DNA from: Bradyrhizobium arachidis
Lineage (GTDB): Bacteria; Pseudomonadota; Alphaproteobacteria; Rhizobiales; Xanthobacteraceae
Direction of reading: 5' to 3'
NCBI RefSeq assembly: GCF_024758505.1
Contig: NZ_CP077970.1
Span: 5,146,001 to 5,210,000, forward strand
DNA: 64,000 nt
Shown piece after piece: positions 45,781-55,585 of the stretch. Within the stretch, counting starts at the first letter, position 1. The number at the start of each line of letters is the position of its first letter. Under the pieces are notes generated by a model. It saw only the letters and a program-made list of their open reading frames with translations, was not told where the DNA came from and ran no database searches. A program made the translations under genes and the position numbers.

Positions 45781-48041
45781 TTCCCTCGCAGCGCGTCATT
45801 CTTGCAGCCGGACTCGCGATCCTCCTGATCATTACCGCAGCCTCGATCGGGCTCGATCTCAAGTCGCGCGCCGATACAGCCTGGACCAACCACGCGGTCG
45901 AGGTGCTGAAGAAGATCTCCGACCTGCGCCTGCTCGTCCGCCGCGCCGAAAGTGCTGCGCGCGGCTACGAACTCTATCGCAGCCAGACCTTCAACGACGA
46001 GTTCGCGACCGCGCGCGCGCAGATCGCGCCCTCGCTCGGCGATCTCAAGCGCGCCGTGCGCGACAATCCCGACCAGGTCGCGCTCGTCGAGGCGACCGAG
46101 CCGCTGATCAAGCGCCGCATCGACATCGCCGCCGAAGCGATGCGGCTGCGCGCCGACCGCGACGAGGCTGGCATCGCCGCGCTCCAGGGCAAGGCTGAGG
46201 GCCGCGGCCTGATGGAGACGGTCACATCGAATCTCGACCGGCTGACCGCTGATGAGGAAGAGCTGCTCGCCGCGCGCGCGGCCGACTCGCGCCGGACCGG
46301 CATCGTCCTGCTCGGGATCGACGTCGCCGGCGTAGTGCTGATCCTGCTGCTGGTGGGGCTCTTGCTGCGCGAGACCGGGCGCGCCAGGGTCGCGCTGCAA
46401 AGCACGCTGCACGAGACCAAGGCCGCCAACGAAGCGCTGGAGGCCGCCGTTGCCGAGCGCACCGCGCATCTCGTCACCGCCCATGACGAGCTCCGTCTGT
46501 CGGTCAACGTGCTCCAGAGCACCTTCCACAGCATGGCGGAGGCCGTCCTCGTCATCGACGAAAAGGGCGAGGTCTTGCTGTCGAACCCGGCTGCCGAGCG
46601 CACGCTGGTCCATCGCACCGGCATGAACCTCCAGACGATGCGCGAGCGCGCCACCGTCGTCACCAAGGAGGACGGCACGGTGCTCAACTTCGACGAGCTG
46701 CCGTCAGCGCGCGTGCTGCGCGGCGAGGAATTCGACGAGCACGAGATCGTCATCCTGCCGAACAGCGGCAGCCCGACCCGTCATCTCGTCGTCAGCGGCC
46801 GCCCGATGCGCGATGGGCAGGGCGCGATCAGCGGCGCGGTGCTGGTCTATCACGACGCCACCGCCTCGCGCGAAACCGAGCGGCAACTGCACCAGTCGCA
46901 AAAGCTCGATGCCATTGGCAAGCTCACCGGCGGCGTGGCGCATGATTTCAACAACATGCTCACCGTCATCTCCGGCAATACCGAGACGCTGGTTTCCGAG
47001 CTGAAGGAACAGCCGGAGCCGCAGCGCGTCGCAAAGCTGATCCTCGAAGCCGCCGACCGCTGCGCCGAGCTGATCCAGCATCTGCTCGCCTTCGCCCGCA
47101 AGCAGCCGCTGCGTCCGCGCAATGTCGAGATCAACGCCGCGCTGACGGACATCGCAAAGCTGCTGCGCCCGACGCTCGGCGAGCAGATCCAGATCGAGAC
47201 CGCGCTGGAACAGGGCGCGGTCACCTCGCATATCGATCCCTCGCGCCTCACCAACGCGGTGCTCAACATGGCGATCAATGCGCGCGATGCGATGCCGGGT
47301 GGCGGCAAGCTGCTGCTCGAGACCCACAAGGTCGAGCTCGACGAGGCCTATGCGCAGGCCAATCCGGGCGTCGTGCCCGGCCCTTACGTGATGGTGGCGG
47401 TGTCCGACACCGGCACCGGCATGTCCAAGGAGATCCAGGAGCAGGCGTTTGAGCCCTTCTTCACCACCAAGGAGGTCGGCAAGGGTTCCGGGCTCGGTCT
47501 CTCCATGGTCTACGGCTTCGTCAGGCAGTCCGGCGGCCACATCAAGATCTACAGCGAGCTGGGCCACGGCACGACCATCAAGCTCTATCTGCCGCCGGGC
47601 CAGGGCGAGATGGAAGCCGCAGGTCCAGTCGCCGCGCCGTCCGGCGGCGGCGTCGAGACGATTTTCGTCGTCGAGGACGACAACCTCGTGCGCACCTTCG
47701 TCACCGCGCAGCTCGAGAGCCTCGGCTACAAGACGATCGCCGCCGCCGACAGCCGCGCCGCGCTGGCGCTGGTCGACCGCGGCGCGGCGTTCGACCTGCT
47801 GTTCACCGACATCGTCATTCCCGGCGGCATGAGCGGGCGCGAACTTGCAGAGGTCATCACCAAACGCCGTCCGGGGCTGAAGGTGCTGTTCACATCAGGC
47901 TATACGGACGACGCGGTCGTGCAGCAGGGCAAGCTTGGCGAGGGCGTGCGGCTGCTGACAAAGCCCTACCGCCGCAACCAGCTCGCCGACATGATCCGCC
48001 TCGCGCTGAACGGCGGCAGCGCCGACGCGGCGGCGTCCTAG
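45726..48041 (+). CDS. CHASE3-PAS hybrid sensor histidine kinase with C-terminal receiver
   Basis: A kinase of up to 771 residues. TM1 is about residues 22-42, then CHASE3 ('LRLLVRRAESAARGYELYRSQTFNDEF'), TM2 about 195-215, and a PAS domain ('FHSMAEAVLVIDEKGEVLLSNPAAERTL'). HisKA has the His in 'LTGGVAHDFNNMLTVISGN'; the ATPase has 'LNMAINARDAMPGGG', 'VSDTGTGMSKE' and 'GSGLGLSMVYGFV'. The C-terminal receiver has Asp in 'LLFTDIVIPGGMSG'. The ATG at 45726 overlaps the receiver gene by 55 bases; a TTG at 45777, overlapping its stop, is the alternative. Its sensor half resembles that of the 33746 kinase. Confidence 0.92.
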   Translation: MPRTAERERTDEGQVIPLIPSQRVILAAGLAILLIITAASIGLDLKSRADTAWTNHAVEVLKKISDLRLLVRRAESAARGYELYRSQTFNDEFATARAQIAPSLGDLKRAVRDNPDQVALVEATEPLIKRRIDIAAEAMRLRADRDEAGIAALQGKAEGRGLMETVTSNLDRLTADEEELLAARAADSRRTGIVLLGIDVAGVVLILLLVGLLLRETGRARVALQSTLHETKAANEALEAAVAERTAHLVTAHDELRLSVNVLQSTFHSMAEAVLVIDEKGEVLLSNPAAERTLVHRTGMNLQTMRERATVVTKEDGTVLNFDELPSARVLRGEEFDEHEIVILPNSGSPTRHLVVSGRPMRDGQGAISGAVLVYHDATASRETERQLHQSQKLDAIGKLTGGVAHDFNNMLTVISGNTETLVSELKEQPEPQRVAKLILEAADRCAELIQHLLAFARKQPLRPRNVEINAALTDIAKLLRPTLGEQIQIETALEQGAVTSHIDPSRLTNAVLNMAINARDAMPGGGKLLLETHKVELDEAYAQANPGVVPGPYVMVAVSDTGTGMSKEIQEQAFEPFFTTKEVGKGSGLGLSMVYGFVRQSGGHIKIYSELGHGTTIKLYLPPGQGEMEAAGPVAAPSGGGVETIFVVEDDNLVRTFVTAQLESLGYKTIAAADSRAALALVDRGAAFDLLFTDIVIPGGMSGRELAEVITKRRPGLKVLFTSGYTDDAVVQQGKLGEGVRLLTKPYRRNQLADMIRLALNGGSADAAAS

Positions 48042-48937
48042 CCCCGCGTCGCCAGCACCACGGCCGCAAGCGTGAAGATCAGCGCGGCGATCTGCCCTGG
48101 TCCGAGCGGTTCGTGCAGCGCGATCGCCGAGGCCAGCACGCCGATGACGGGCACCGCCATGGTGCCGATCGCCGCGACGGAAGCCGGCAGGCGCGACAGC
48201 GCGGCAAACCAGCTCACATAGGCGATGCAGAACTGCACGACGGTGGAATAGACCACCAGCACCCAGCCGACCGTCGTCATCCGGTCCAGATGCGTGGTCT
48301 CGAGCAGGAGACCTGCGAGCGCCACCGGCAGGCAGCCGGCGCCGATCTGCCAGGCGGCCGCCGTGATCGGCGGCAGATGGATCGGCAGCTTCTTCGACAG
48401 CACGGTGCCGACCGCAAAGCCGATCGAGCCCGCGAGCGCCATGATGATGCCGGGGAGTTTCTCCTCGCTCGCGGCGATGCCATTACCGCCCATGATGGCG
48501 GCGAGCCCGGCAAACGCCATCACCAGCGCGATGGTGCGCAATAACGTCGGCCGCTCGCCGAGCACGGGCCAGGCGATGATCGAGGCCCAGACCGGCATGG
48601 TGTAGGCGATCAGCGCCGCCTCGCTCGCCGGCAGCCAGAGCAGCGCGAGCCCCATCAGCACCATCCAGCCGGTGACGTTGAGGAGCCCGGCCAGCAACAG
48701 CCGCGGCCAGATCTCGGGTGCAACCTTCAGACTCTGGCTGCGCAAAATCGCAAAGGCGGCGAGCAAGAGCGCGCCCAGCACGCCCGTGACCCCGCGCAAG
48801 GTCAGCGGCGGCAGCTCGGACAGCAGGAATTTCGTCACCGGCCAGTTGAAGCCCCAGCCGACCGAGGTAATGGCGAGGAACATCAGGCCCGCGGGGGCGA
48901 TGCGTGGGCGCATCCCCCGTCGCGTCGAATCATGCAT
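48038..48937 (-). CDS. EamA/DMT-superfamily transporter
   Basis: A 299-residue ten-helix exporter with two EamA repeats: 'FLAITSVGWGFNWPVTKFLLSELPPLTLRGVTGV' at the start and 'GSIGFAVGTVLSKKLPIHLPPITAAAWQIGAG' in the second half, ending 'LHEPLGPGQIAALIFTLAAVVLA'. The substrate is unknown. It converges on the hybrid kinase gene with a four-base overlap and faces away from nrdJ. Confidence 0.9.
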   Translation of the reverse strand: MHDSTRRGMRPRIAPAGLMFLAITSVGWGFNWPVTKFLLSELPPLTLRGVTGVLGALLLAAFAILRSQSLKVAPEIWPRLLLAGLLNVTGWMVLMGLALLWLPASEAALIAYTMPVWASIIAWPVLGERPTLLRTIALVMAFAGLAAIMGGNGIAASEEKLPGIIMALAGSIGFAVGTVLSKKLPIHLPPITAAAWQIGAGCLPVALAGLLLETTHLDRMTTVGWVLVVYSTVVQFCIAYVSWFAALSRLPASVAAIGTMAVPVIGVLASAIALHEPLGPGQIAALIFTLAAVVLATRG

Positions 48938-49056
48938 GCAAAAAACCCGGCAAGATTTTTCCTACCTTGGCGCGAATTCGACGCCTCCGCCACCACCTCA
49001 ACGGGCATGTCTGTCGCTTTATTCCGTAGCGCTACGTGAGTCTCACTGACGCAATC

Positions 49057-49107
49057 CCGGAGGCCAAAAATATACCCCGCCTGTGAACAGCGGGACGAAG
49101 CCTCCGG
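49057..49107. other. Compound hairpin in the region upstream of nrdJ
   Basis: An 8-bp outer stem CCGGAGGC / GCCTCCGG encloses a 5-bp inner stem CCCGC / GCGGG. It lies about 120 bases from the EamA gene start and far upstream of the putative nrdJ promoter. It may belong to an untranslated RNA or be a repeat; no neighbouring gene ends here. Confidence 0.4.
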
Positions 49108-49209
49108 AGCGGTGCGGGAAACAAATTTTTTCGGTTTCGAATCTCTGAGGACTCACTGATACTTGCCTCCACAACAGGCGCGGCACTGACCCCTGTTATC
49201 CCCGTCATT

Positions 49210-49225
49210 CCACCATATTTAGTAT
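49210..49225. promoter_or_regulatory. Possible NrdR box upstream of nrdJ
   Basis: CCACCATATTTAGTAT matches 12 of 16 positions of the NrdR operator type ACACTATATCTAGTGT. NrdR represses ribonucleotide reductase genes when dATP is high. True NrdR sites usually come in pairs about 31 bp apart, and I see no clear second copy, so this is tentative. Confidence 0.4.
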
Positions 49226-49250
49226 TTGATTCAGGAACTCGTACTAGTTC

Positions 49251-49279
49251 TTGACGGGCGCAACGGAGAGTCCTAGCTT
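49251..49279 (+). promoter_or_regulatory. Candidate sigma-70 type promoter for nrdJ
   Basis: TTGACG (49251-49256) and TAGCTT (49274-49279) are separated by 17 bases. Transcription from here would give a leader of about 400 bases before the nrdJ ATG. The -35 match is good and the -10 match is weak. Confidence 0.35.
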
Positions 49280-49285
49280 TCGATC

Positions 49286-49688
49286 CGTTCGGCGCGAGTG
49301 TGTTTGCGTCCCGCCGGTCACTCCCCAAAAGGGTCCGCAAAAACCACTCCGCCGGCCGGTCCAAGGCAGCGGATGAAGGGCTTGTCTGCCCTGAATTGGC
49401 GGATTTTCGGGGCGCTCGAACGGGTCGACACAGACCCGAAAGAGCCTGGTTGAACAAAGTGGCGTGGGGCGTTGAACGCATGGCCCTTCATCCGGGGGTG
49501 GATGAGGTGACATGCCGACGGTTGGGCCGGTGCCAAGCACCGGTTCGGCGGCGAGAGAAACTGGGCCGGGTCCACCGGCAGCAACTGCGAAGCCTGAAGG
49601 CCGAAAGGCCGGGAGGAATTCGCGCAAGAGAAATAACCGGCACGCCCCAACGAAGGCGGTCCGGTCAAATAAAAAGGACGGGGCAACT
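49286..49688 (+). other. Long structured 5' leader of nrdJ (candidate cis-regulatory RNA)
   Basis: About 400 bases with no convincing coding frame but several stable helices. CCGGTGC-CAA-GCACCGG at 49527-49543 sits inside an outer GCCGA/TCGGC stem. GGCC-GAAA-GGCC at 49599-49610 is flanked by CCT/AGG. The segment GGCAGCAACTGCGAAGCC recalls the core of cobalamin riboswitches, but the B12 box and the CCACTG element are missing. A cobalamin-dependent reductase is a natural target for such control, and a separate nrdJ leader motif has been proposed from comparative genomics; identity with it is not established here. Confidence 0.45.
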
Positions 49689-52600
49689 ATGCGGATTGAG
49701 CGGCGCCACACCACGGCAGGACAATCACCTTACGCCGGGATCGATTTCCGGCTGACCACGTCGGAGATCCGGAATCCCGACGGCTCGGTCGTGTTCAGGC
49801 TCGAGAACGTCGAAGTGCCCGGCGCCTGGTCGCAGGTCGCCTCCGACGTGCTCGCCCAGAAGTACTTTCGGAAAGCGGGCGTCGCCGCGCGCCTGAAGAA
49901 GGTCGAGGAGGAATCCGTCCCCTCCTTCCTGTGGCGCTCGGTGCCCGACACCGAGGCCCTCGCCGCCCTGCCTGAGAAAGAGCGCTTCGTCAGCGAGCTC
50001 TCGGCCAAGCAGGTGTTCGACCGACTCGCCGGCTGCTGGACCTATTGGGGCTGGAAGGGCAAGTACTTCTCCACCGACGAGGACGCGCAGGCCTTCTATG
50101 ACGAGCTCCGCTACATGCTCGCTATGCAGATGGTCGCACCGAACTCGCCGCAATGGTTCAACACCGGCCTGCACTGGGCCTATGGCATCGACGGCCCCGG
50201 CCAGGGCCATTATTACGTCGACCCCTTCACCGGCAAGCTGACCAAGTCCAAGTCGGCCTATGAGCATCCGCAGCCGCATGCCTGCTTCATCCAGGGCGTC
50301 GGTGACGACCTCGTCAACGAGGGCGGCATCATGGACCTCTGGGTGCGCGAGGCGCGCCTGTTCAAATACGGCTCCGGCACCGGCTCCAACTTCTCGCGCC
50401 TGCGCGGCGAGGGTGAAAAGCTCTCCGGCGGCGGCCGCTCCTCGGGCCTGATGAGCTTCCTGAAGATCGGCGACCGCGCCGCGGGCGCGATCAAGTCGGG
50501 CGGCACCACGCGCCGCGCGGCCAAGATGGTCGTGGTCGACGTCGATCACCCCGATATCGAGACCTATATCGACTGGAAGGTGAAGGAGGAGCAGAAGGTC
50601 GCCGCCCTCGTCACCGGCTCAAAAATCAACCAGAAGCATCTCAAGGCCGTGCTCAAGGCCTGCGTGAACTGCGAAGGTTCGGGCGACGATTGTTTTGACC
50701 CCGAGAAGAACCCTGCCCTGCGCCGCGAGATCAAGCTCGCGCGCCGCAGCCTCGTGCCTGACAACTACATCAAGCGCGTCATCCAGTTCGCCAAGCAGGG
50801 CTACAAGGACATCCAGTTCGACGTCTACGACACCGACTGGGATTCGGAAGCCTATCTCACCGTTTCGGGGCAGAACTCCAACAACTCGGTCTCGCTGAAG
50901 GACGACTTCCTCCGCTCGGTCGAAACCGACGGCGACTGGAATCTCGTGGGCCGCACGACCAAGAAGGTCACGAAGACCCTGAAGGCGCGCGACCTCTGGG
51001 AGAAGATCGGCCACGCCGCCTGGGCCTCGGCCGATCCGGGTCTGCACTTCAACACCACGATGAACGACTGGCACACCTGCAAGGCGTCCGGCGACATCCG
51101 CGCGTCCAATCCGTGCTCGGAATACATGTTTTTGGACGACACGGCGTGCAACCTCGCCTCCGCCAATTTGCTGACGTTCTACAACACGACGACGAAGCAC
51201 TTTGACGTCGAGTCCTACGAGCATCTCTGCCAGCTCTGGACGCTGGTGCTCGAAATCTCCGTGATGATGGCGCAGTTCCCGTCGAAGGCGATCGCCGAGC
51301 TCTCCTACGAGTTCCGCACGCTCGGCCTCGGCTATGCCAATATCGGCGGCCTGTTGATGACCATGGGCCTGTCCTACGACAGCAAGGAAGGCCGTGCGCT
51401 CTGCGGCGCGCTGACCGCTGTCATGACCGGCATCACCTACAAGACCTCGGCCGAGATCGCGGCCGAGCTCGGCACCTTCCCCGGCTACAAGAAGAACGCG
51501 GCGCACATGCTGCGCGTCATCCGTAACCATCGCCTCGCCGCGCACGGCCGTGCATCCGGCTATGAAGGGCTGAACACCAATCCGGTGCCGCTCGATCACG
51601 CCTCCTGCCCGCAGGCCGACATCGTCACCCACGCGCAGGCCGCCTGGGATGCCGCGCTGTCGCTCGGCGAGCAGCACGGCTACCGCAACGCCCAGACCAC
51701 CGTCATCGCGCCGACCGGCACGATTGGCCTGGTCATGGATTGCGACACGACGGGCATCGAACCGGACTTCGCGCTGGTAAAATTCAAGAAACTCGCCGGC
51801 GGCGGCTACTTCAAGATCATCAACCGCGCGGTCCCCGAGGCGCTGCGCGCGCTCGGCTATCGCGAGAGCGAGATTGCGGAGATCGAGGCCTACGCCGTCG
51901 GCCACGGCTCGCTGGCGAACGCCCCCGGCATCAACGTCTCGACGCTGAAGACCAAGGGCTTTACCGATGAAGCGATCGCCAAGGTCGAAAAGGCCCTGCC
52001 GACCGCCTTCGACATCAAGTTCGCCTTCAACAAGTGGACTTTTGGCGAAGACTTCATCCGCGACCAGCTCGGCATCGGCGCCGAGGCGATCGCGGCCCCC
52101 GGCTTCGACCTGCTCCAGGCCGTCGGCTTCACCAAGCGCGAGATCGAGGCGGCCAACGTCCACATCTGCGGCGCGATGACGGTGGAGGGAGCTCCCCACC
52201 TCAAGGCAGAACATTACGCGGTGTTCGACTGCGCCAACCCCTGCGGCAAGATCGGCAAGCGCTATCTGTCGGTCGAAAGCCACATCCGCATGATGGCCGC
52301 GGCGCAGCCCTTCATCTCGGGCGCGATCTCCAAGACCATCAACATGCCGAACGACGCCACGGTGGAGGACTGCAAGTCCGCCTACATGCTGTCGTGGAAG
52401 CTCGCGCTCAAGGCCAACGCGCTCTATCGCGACGGCTCGAAGCTCTCCCAGCCGCTCAACTCGCAGCTCATCTCTGACGATGAGGACGAGGATGATGCGG
52501 TCGAGGCGCTCTACGAGAAGCCGATGGCGGCGCGTGCGGCGCAGATCTCCGAGAAGGTGGTCGAAAAGCTCGTCGAGCGCATCATCGTCATGCGCGAGCG

Positions 52601-53444
52601 CGAGAAGATGCCGGACCGTCGCAAGGGCTACACCCAGAAGGCGGTCGTCGGTGGACATAAAGTCTATCTCCGCACCGGCGAGTATGACGATGGCCGTCTC
52701 GGCGAGATCTTCATCGACATGCACAAGGAAGGCGCGGCGCTCCGCTCCTTCATCAACAACTTCGCCATCGCCGTGTCGCTCGGCCTGCAATACGGCGTGC
52801 CGCTCGACGAATATGTCGACGCCTTCACCTTCACCCGCTTCGAGCCGGCGGGCCCCGTGCAGGGCAACGACAGCATCAAGTACGCGACCTCGATCCTGGA
52901 CTACGTCTTCCGCGAGCTCGCGGTGTCGTATTTGTCCCGCTTCGACCTCGCCCATGTCGATCCCAACGAGACGGGCTTCGACGCACTCGGCAAGGGCGTC
53001 GAGGAAGGCAAGGAGCCGGACGAGGACCGCGGCCACCACGCGACCAAACTCGTGTCGCGCGGCCTCACCCGCTCCCGCACCGACAACCTCGTCGTGATGC
53101 GCGGCGGCACGATGCCGGCGAGCGACGGCGGCGGCAGCAAGGTCACGGCGCTGGCCTCGCACGGCACCTCGGCCCGTGCCGGTGACGCCGTCGAAGGCGC
53201 CGTCGCGCTGAAGCAGGAAGCCCAGCACGACCTCTCGCCCACCGAGAAGCTCGAGCAGCTTCAGTGGAGCAAGGCCGGCACCGCCGCGCAAACGGTCGTC
53301 CCCACCAAGGCCGAACGCCGCGCGGAAGCAAAGGCCAAGGGCTACGAAGGCGAGATGTGCTCGGAGTGCGGCAACTTCACCCTGGTGCGGAACGGCACGT
53401 GCATGAAGTGCGATACGTGCGGCAGCACGACGGGGTGTTCGTGA
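49689..53444 (+). CDS. nrdJ: Vitamin B12-dependent (class II) ribonucleoside-diphosphate reductase
   Basis: A 1251-residue enzyme that makes deoxyribonucleotides with adenosylcobalamin, without needing oxygen or a small subunit. Visible are '[16 protein letters not shown]', '[10 protein letters not shown]', '[23 protein letters not shown]' (active-site Cys and Asn/Glu region) and '[22 protein letters not shown]'. The C-terminal zinc-ribbon-like tail, '[14 protein letters not shown]' followed by CMKCDTCG, is typical of the long alphaproteobacterial form. The ATG at 49689 begins [18 protein letters not shown] terminator follows at 53496. No nrdR is in the window. Confidence 0.97.
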   Translation: MRIERRHTTAGQSPYAGIDFRLTTSEIRNPDGSVVFRLENVEVPGAWSQVASDVLAQKYFRKAGVAARLKKVEEESVPSFLWRSVPDTEALAALPEKERFVSELSAKQVFDRLAGCWTYWGWKGKYFSTDEDAQAFYDELRYMLAMQMVAPNSPQWFNTGLHWAYGIDGPGQGHYYVDPFTGKLTKSKSAYEHPQPHACFIQGVGDDLVNEGGIMDLWVREARLFKYGSGTGSNFSRLRGEGEKLSGGGRSSGLMSFLKIGDRAAGAIKSGGTTRRAAKMVVVDVDHPDIETYIDWKVKEEQKVAALVTGSKINQKHLKAVLKACVNCEGSGDDCFDPEKNPALRREIKLARRSLVPDNYIKRVIQFAKQGYKDIQFDVYDTDWDSEAYLTVSGQNSNNSVSLKDDFLRSVETDGDWNLVGRTTKKVTKTLKARDLWEKIGHAAWASADPGLHFNTTMNDWHTCKASGDIRASNPCSEYMFLDDTACNLASANLLTFYNTTTKHFDVESYEHLCQLWTLVLEISVMMAQFPSKAIAELSYEFRTLGLGYANIGGLLMTMGLSYDSKEGRALCGALTAVMTGITYKTSAEIAAELGTFPGYKKNAAHMLRVIRNHRLAAHGRASGYEGLNTNPVPLDHASCPQADIVTHAQAAWDAALSLGEQHGYRNAQTTVIAPTGTIGLVMDCDTTGIEPDFALVKFKKLAGGGYFKIINRAVPEALRALGYRESEIAEIEAYAVGHGSLANAPGINVSTLKTKGFTDEAIAKVEKALPTAFDIKFAFNKWTFGEDFIRDQLGIGAEAIAAPGFDLLQAVGFTKREIEAANVHICGAMTVEGAPHLKAEHYAVFDCANPCGKIGKRYLSVESHIRMMAAAQPFISGAISKTINMPNDATVEDCKSAYMLSWKLALKANALYRDGSKLSQPLNSQLISDDEDEDDAVEALYEKPMAARAAQISEKVVEKLVERIIVMREREKMPDRRKGYTQKAVVGGHKVYLRTGEYDDGRLGEIFIDMHKEGAALRSFINNFAIAVSLGLQYGVPLDEYVDAFTFTRFEPAGPVQGNDSIKYATSILDYVFRELAVSYLSRFDLAHVDPNETGFDALGKGVEEGKEPDEDRGHHATKLVSRGLTRSRTDNLVVMRGGTMPASDGGGSKVTALASHGTSARAGDAVEGAVALKQEAQHDLSPTEKLEQLQWSKAGTAAQTVVPTKAERRAEAKAKGYEGEMCSECGNFTLVRNGTCMKCDTCGSTTGCS

Positions 53445-53495
53445 GGCGGTAGCGCGCGACGATCGTTGGGACCGGGCGAGACCCAGGCATCTACA

Positions 53496-53524
53496 AAGGG
53501 CGGCCGAAAGGCCGCCTTTCCCTT
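53496..53524 (+). terminator. Rho-independent terminator of nrdJ
   Basis: A 10-bp stem AAGGGCGGCC / GGCCGCCTTT with a GAAA tetraloop, followed by CCCTTAG. It lies 51 bases after the stop and separates nrdJ from the AT-richer ATPase gene. Confidence 0.85.
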
Positions 53525-53584
53525 AGACACGGCCCCCCGAAAACCGTGCGACGGCGCATACTCGCCTAAAGAGGACAGGATAGT

Positions 53585-55369
53585 ATGTATTTCTCTAGCG
53601 GCTTAATCCTGAACAGCGGCCCGATAGCAAGTCTGCAGCTCACCCCATCCTTCACTGACGATGGGCTACCTAAACCGCTCGTCCTTGTGGGCACAAACGG
53701 CTCGGGAAAAACCGGAGCATTGTCGACTATTGCTGATGCACTAGCCGAAATCGCGGCTCAGTACTTCATCAATGCACTTCCGGCGCACGGAGCTGGTCAC
53801 AAATACTTTCGGATGCTCGGCGGAAGAAGTCTGCGAATTAACCAGTCGTTTGAACTTAGCGCGCTGAAGTTTGTCCATGGCAATACCGATTTCCTCATTA
53901 GGGCAAAATCGGGCTCCGTTCCATCCGATGCGATTCCTCGAAGCTTCACTCAGTTCGATCCTCTGGCTGGACTAGCAGGTGGAGGTAGCGAGAAGGTCTT
54001 CTCCGGCGATACCGGAAAGCTTCATGAAATCTTCGCTGGAGGCGCATATGCGTTCTTTCCTTCGAGCCGCTATGAAATTCCACACTGGGCTAATACTCAA
54101 GTTCTTGAACGCAATCCCGAGTGGGATTTCACCCCAAGCGTGTCCGACCGTCTCGAAAACCCGATTATCGTTGAATCTTCCTTTCAAGAGCTCAAGTCTT
54201 GGCTCTTAGATGTCGTCTCCGCACGCACGATTGATTTTCATCATGTACTCGCCGCGACCGACCTCGACTTACTCAAGAGATCCTACCGTGGAGGTCACTA
54301 CATAAATGTATCAAACAGTCTTGGTTTGGATGAGATATTCTCGACGATACTTGGACGAAGGGTGCGAATTGCGCGGCTAATGGGAGGTAGCAAGGACCGA
54401 AGAGTGTGCATAGCTGAGGGCAATGAAATTGTGCTGAATTCCATTGACCACCTATCAGCAGGACAATCTTCTCTTCTTTCCATATTTGGCACCGTGGCGA
54501 GGTACGGCAATGTTCCTCGGTTACCTTTGGACCAACTACAAGGATTGGTTTTAGTCGACGAGATCGATGATCATCTGCATGCGGACTTACAGCACGACGC
54601 GCTCCCTAAGCTGATGAAATTGTTTCCCCGCATACAGTTTATTGTGAGTTCTCATGCTCCACTCTTCTTACTCGGAATGCAGAAAGCCTTCGGTGAAGAT
54701 GGATTCTCAATTGTTGATTTGCCGTCTGGCCTAACAATTGGGCCTGAACGGTTCTCTGAATTTGAATCTTCGTTGTCCTATTTTCGTGCAACGCTTTCAT
54801 TCGAGAACCTTCTTCAGGCAAGGATCGGAGCCGCTGGGCCGCCGTTGGTCTTAACAGAAGGGCAAACCGATCCCACATATTTGAAGGCAGCATCCGAGCT
54901 CCTGGGCTTCGCCGATCTGACCACCGGTGTCGAATTTGACTGGGTTGGCGCTCCCGATGTCCGAGGCGCCCAGGGTGGCGGAAAGAGCCATCTCGATGAT
55001 GCTGTTAAATTCCTTGTCAACAATCCGCAATTTCAGATCAGAAAAGTGCTCTTTTTGTACGACCCCGAGACGAGGAAGTCGTCGTTCGACTCTGGAAACT
55101 TGCATGTTAGGACCTTGACTCAAATTCCTACAGCGAAGCGAAAGAACGGGATCGAGAACCTTCTGCCCGATCATGTGTTCGAGCCCCGCTTCTTCCAAAA
55201 TACGGTTATGGGCAAGGGTGACGACAAGGGTCCCGTACCCATGCTGCAGAAAACCCAACTCGCCGAGTATCTCTGCAACGCAAAACGCGATCCCGCGGAC
55301 TTTTCTGCTTTCCGGGACGCCCTTGAAGTGATCCGAGAGTTATTGCTTCCCGTTCAACAAGAAGCGTAG
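53585..55369 (+). CDS. AAA ATPase with TOPRIM-like C-terminal domain (OLD-nuclease-like), probably acquired
   Basis: A 594-residue protein. The SMC/ABC-type ATPase has Walker A GTNGSGKT (36-43), a signature-like 'DHLSAGQSSLLSIFG', Walker B 'LVLVDEID' (Asp325-Glu326) and the H-loop 'FIVSSHAPLFLLGM'. The C-terminal ~175 residues look like a divergent TOPRIM: Glu425 and Asp429 in 'LVLTEGQTDPTYL', and Asp493 in 'VLFLYDPET'. This is the architecture of OLD-family nucleases, many of which defend against phage. Base composition is clearly AT-richer than its neighbours, with many A/T third positions, which suggests transfer. It stands alone between a terminator and a repeat; no helicase or methylase partner is adjacent. 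Defence is inference. Confidence 0.85.
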   Translation: MYFSSGLILNSGPIASLQLTPSFTDDGLPKPLVLVGTNGSGKTGALSTIADALAEIAAQYFINALPAHGAGHKYFRMLGGRSLRINQSFELSALKFVHGNTDFLIRAKSGSVPSDAIPRSFTQFDPLAGLAGGGSEKVFSGDTGKLHEIFAGGAYAFFPSSRYEIPHWANTQVLERNPEWDFTPSVSDRLENPIIVESSFQELKSWLLDVVSARTIDFHHVLAATDLDLLKRSYRGGHYINVSNSLGLDEIFSTILGRRVRIARLMGGSKDRRVCIAEGNEIVLNSIDHLSAGQSSLLSIFGTVARYGNVPRLPLDQLQGLVLVDEIDDHLHADLQHDALPKLMKLFPRIQFIVSSHAPLFLLGMQKAFGEDGFSIVDLPSGLTIGPERFSEFESSLSYFRATLSFENLLQARIGAAGPPLVLTEGQTDPTYLKAASELLGFADLTTGVEFDWVGAPDVRGAQGGGKSHLDDAVKFLVNNPQFQIRKVLFLYDPETRKSSFDSGNLHVRTLTQIPTAKRKNGIENLLPDHVFEPRFFQNTVMGKGDDKGPVPMLQKTQLAEYLCNAKRDPADFSAFRDALEVIRELLLPVQQEA

Positions 55370-55462
55370 CCCGTAGCGAACCTGATTGTTCCGGCAACCA
55401 TCCGGGTCCGATGAAGGTGCTGGCGCGATCACACTACGGGCAGCCACAAACTGCTCAGCACG

Positions 55463-55543
55463 CGTAGGGTAGATTAGCCGAAGGCGTAATCCACCAATTC
55501 GCACAATGCGGCGGCGGGTTACGCTTCGCTAACCCGCCCTACG
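55463..55543. repeat. CGTAGGG...CCCTACG dispersed repeat, copy 1
   Basis: Inverted ends CGTAGGGTAGATTAGCCGAAGGCGTAA and the reverse of 'TTACGCTTCGCTAACC' form a long imperfect hairpin. It is the same family as copies at 56784, 59225 and 63056. It fills part of the 216-bp gap after the ATPase gene. Confidence 0.8.
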
Positions 55544-55585
55544 CGCTCAATTCGGATAGATCGTTGCAGTAATGTCGGACGAAGC

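Noticed and set aside
49032..49481. 149-codon minus-strand frame upstream of nrdJ
   Set aside because: No domain, and it runs across the putative promoter and leader helices.
49286..49688. Canonical cobalamin riboswitch
   Set aside because: The 3' B12 box and the GCCACTG element are not found, so only a generic structured leader is reported.
50619..53291. 890-codon minus-strand open frame
   Set aside because: It lies fully inside nrdJ, which has recognised catalytic motifs. Long antisense frames are common at this GC content.
53585..55369. Gabija (GajA) call for the ATPase gene
   Set aside because: No UvrD-like GajB helicase follows; the next gene is a membrane protein on the other strand.
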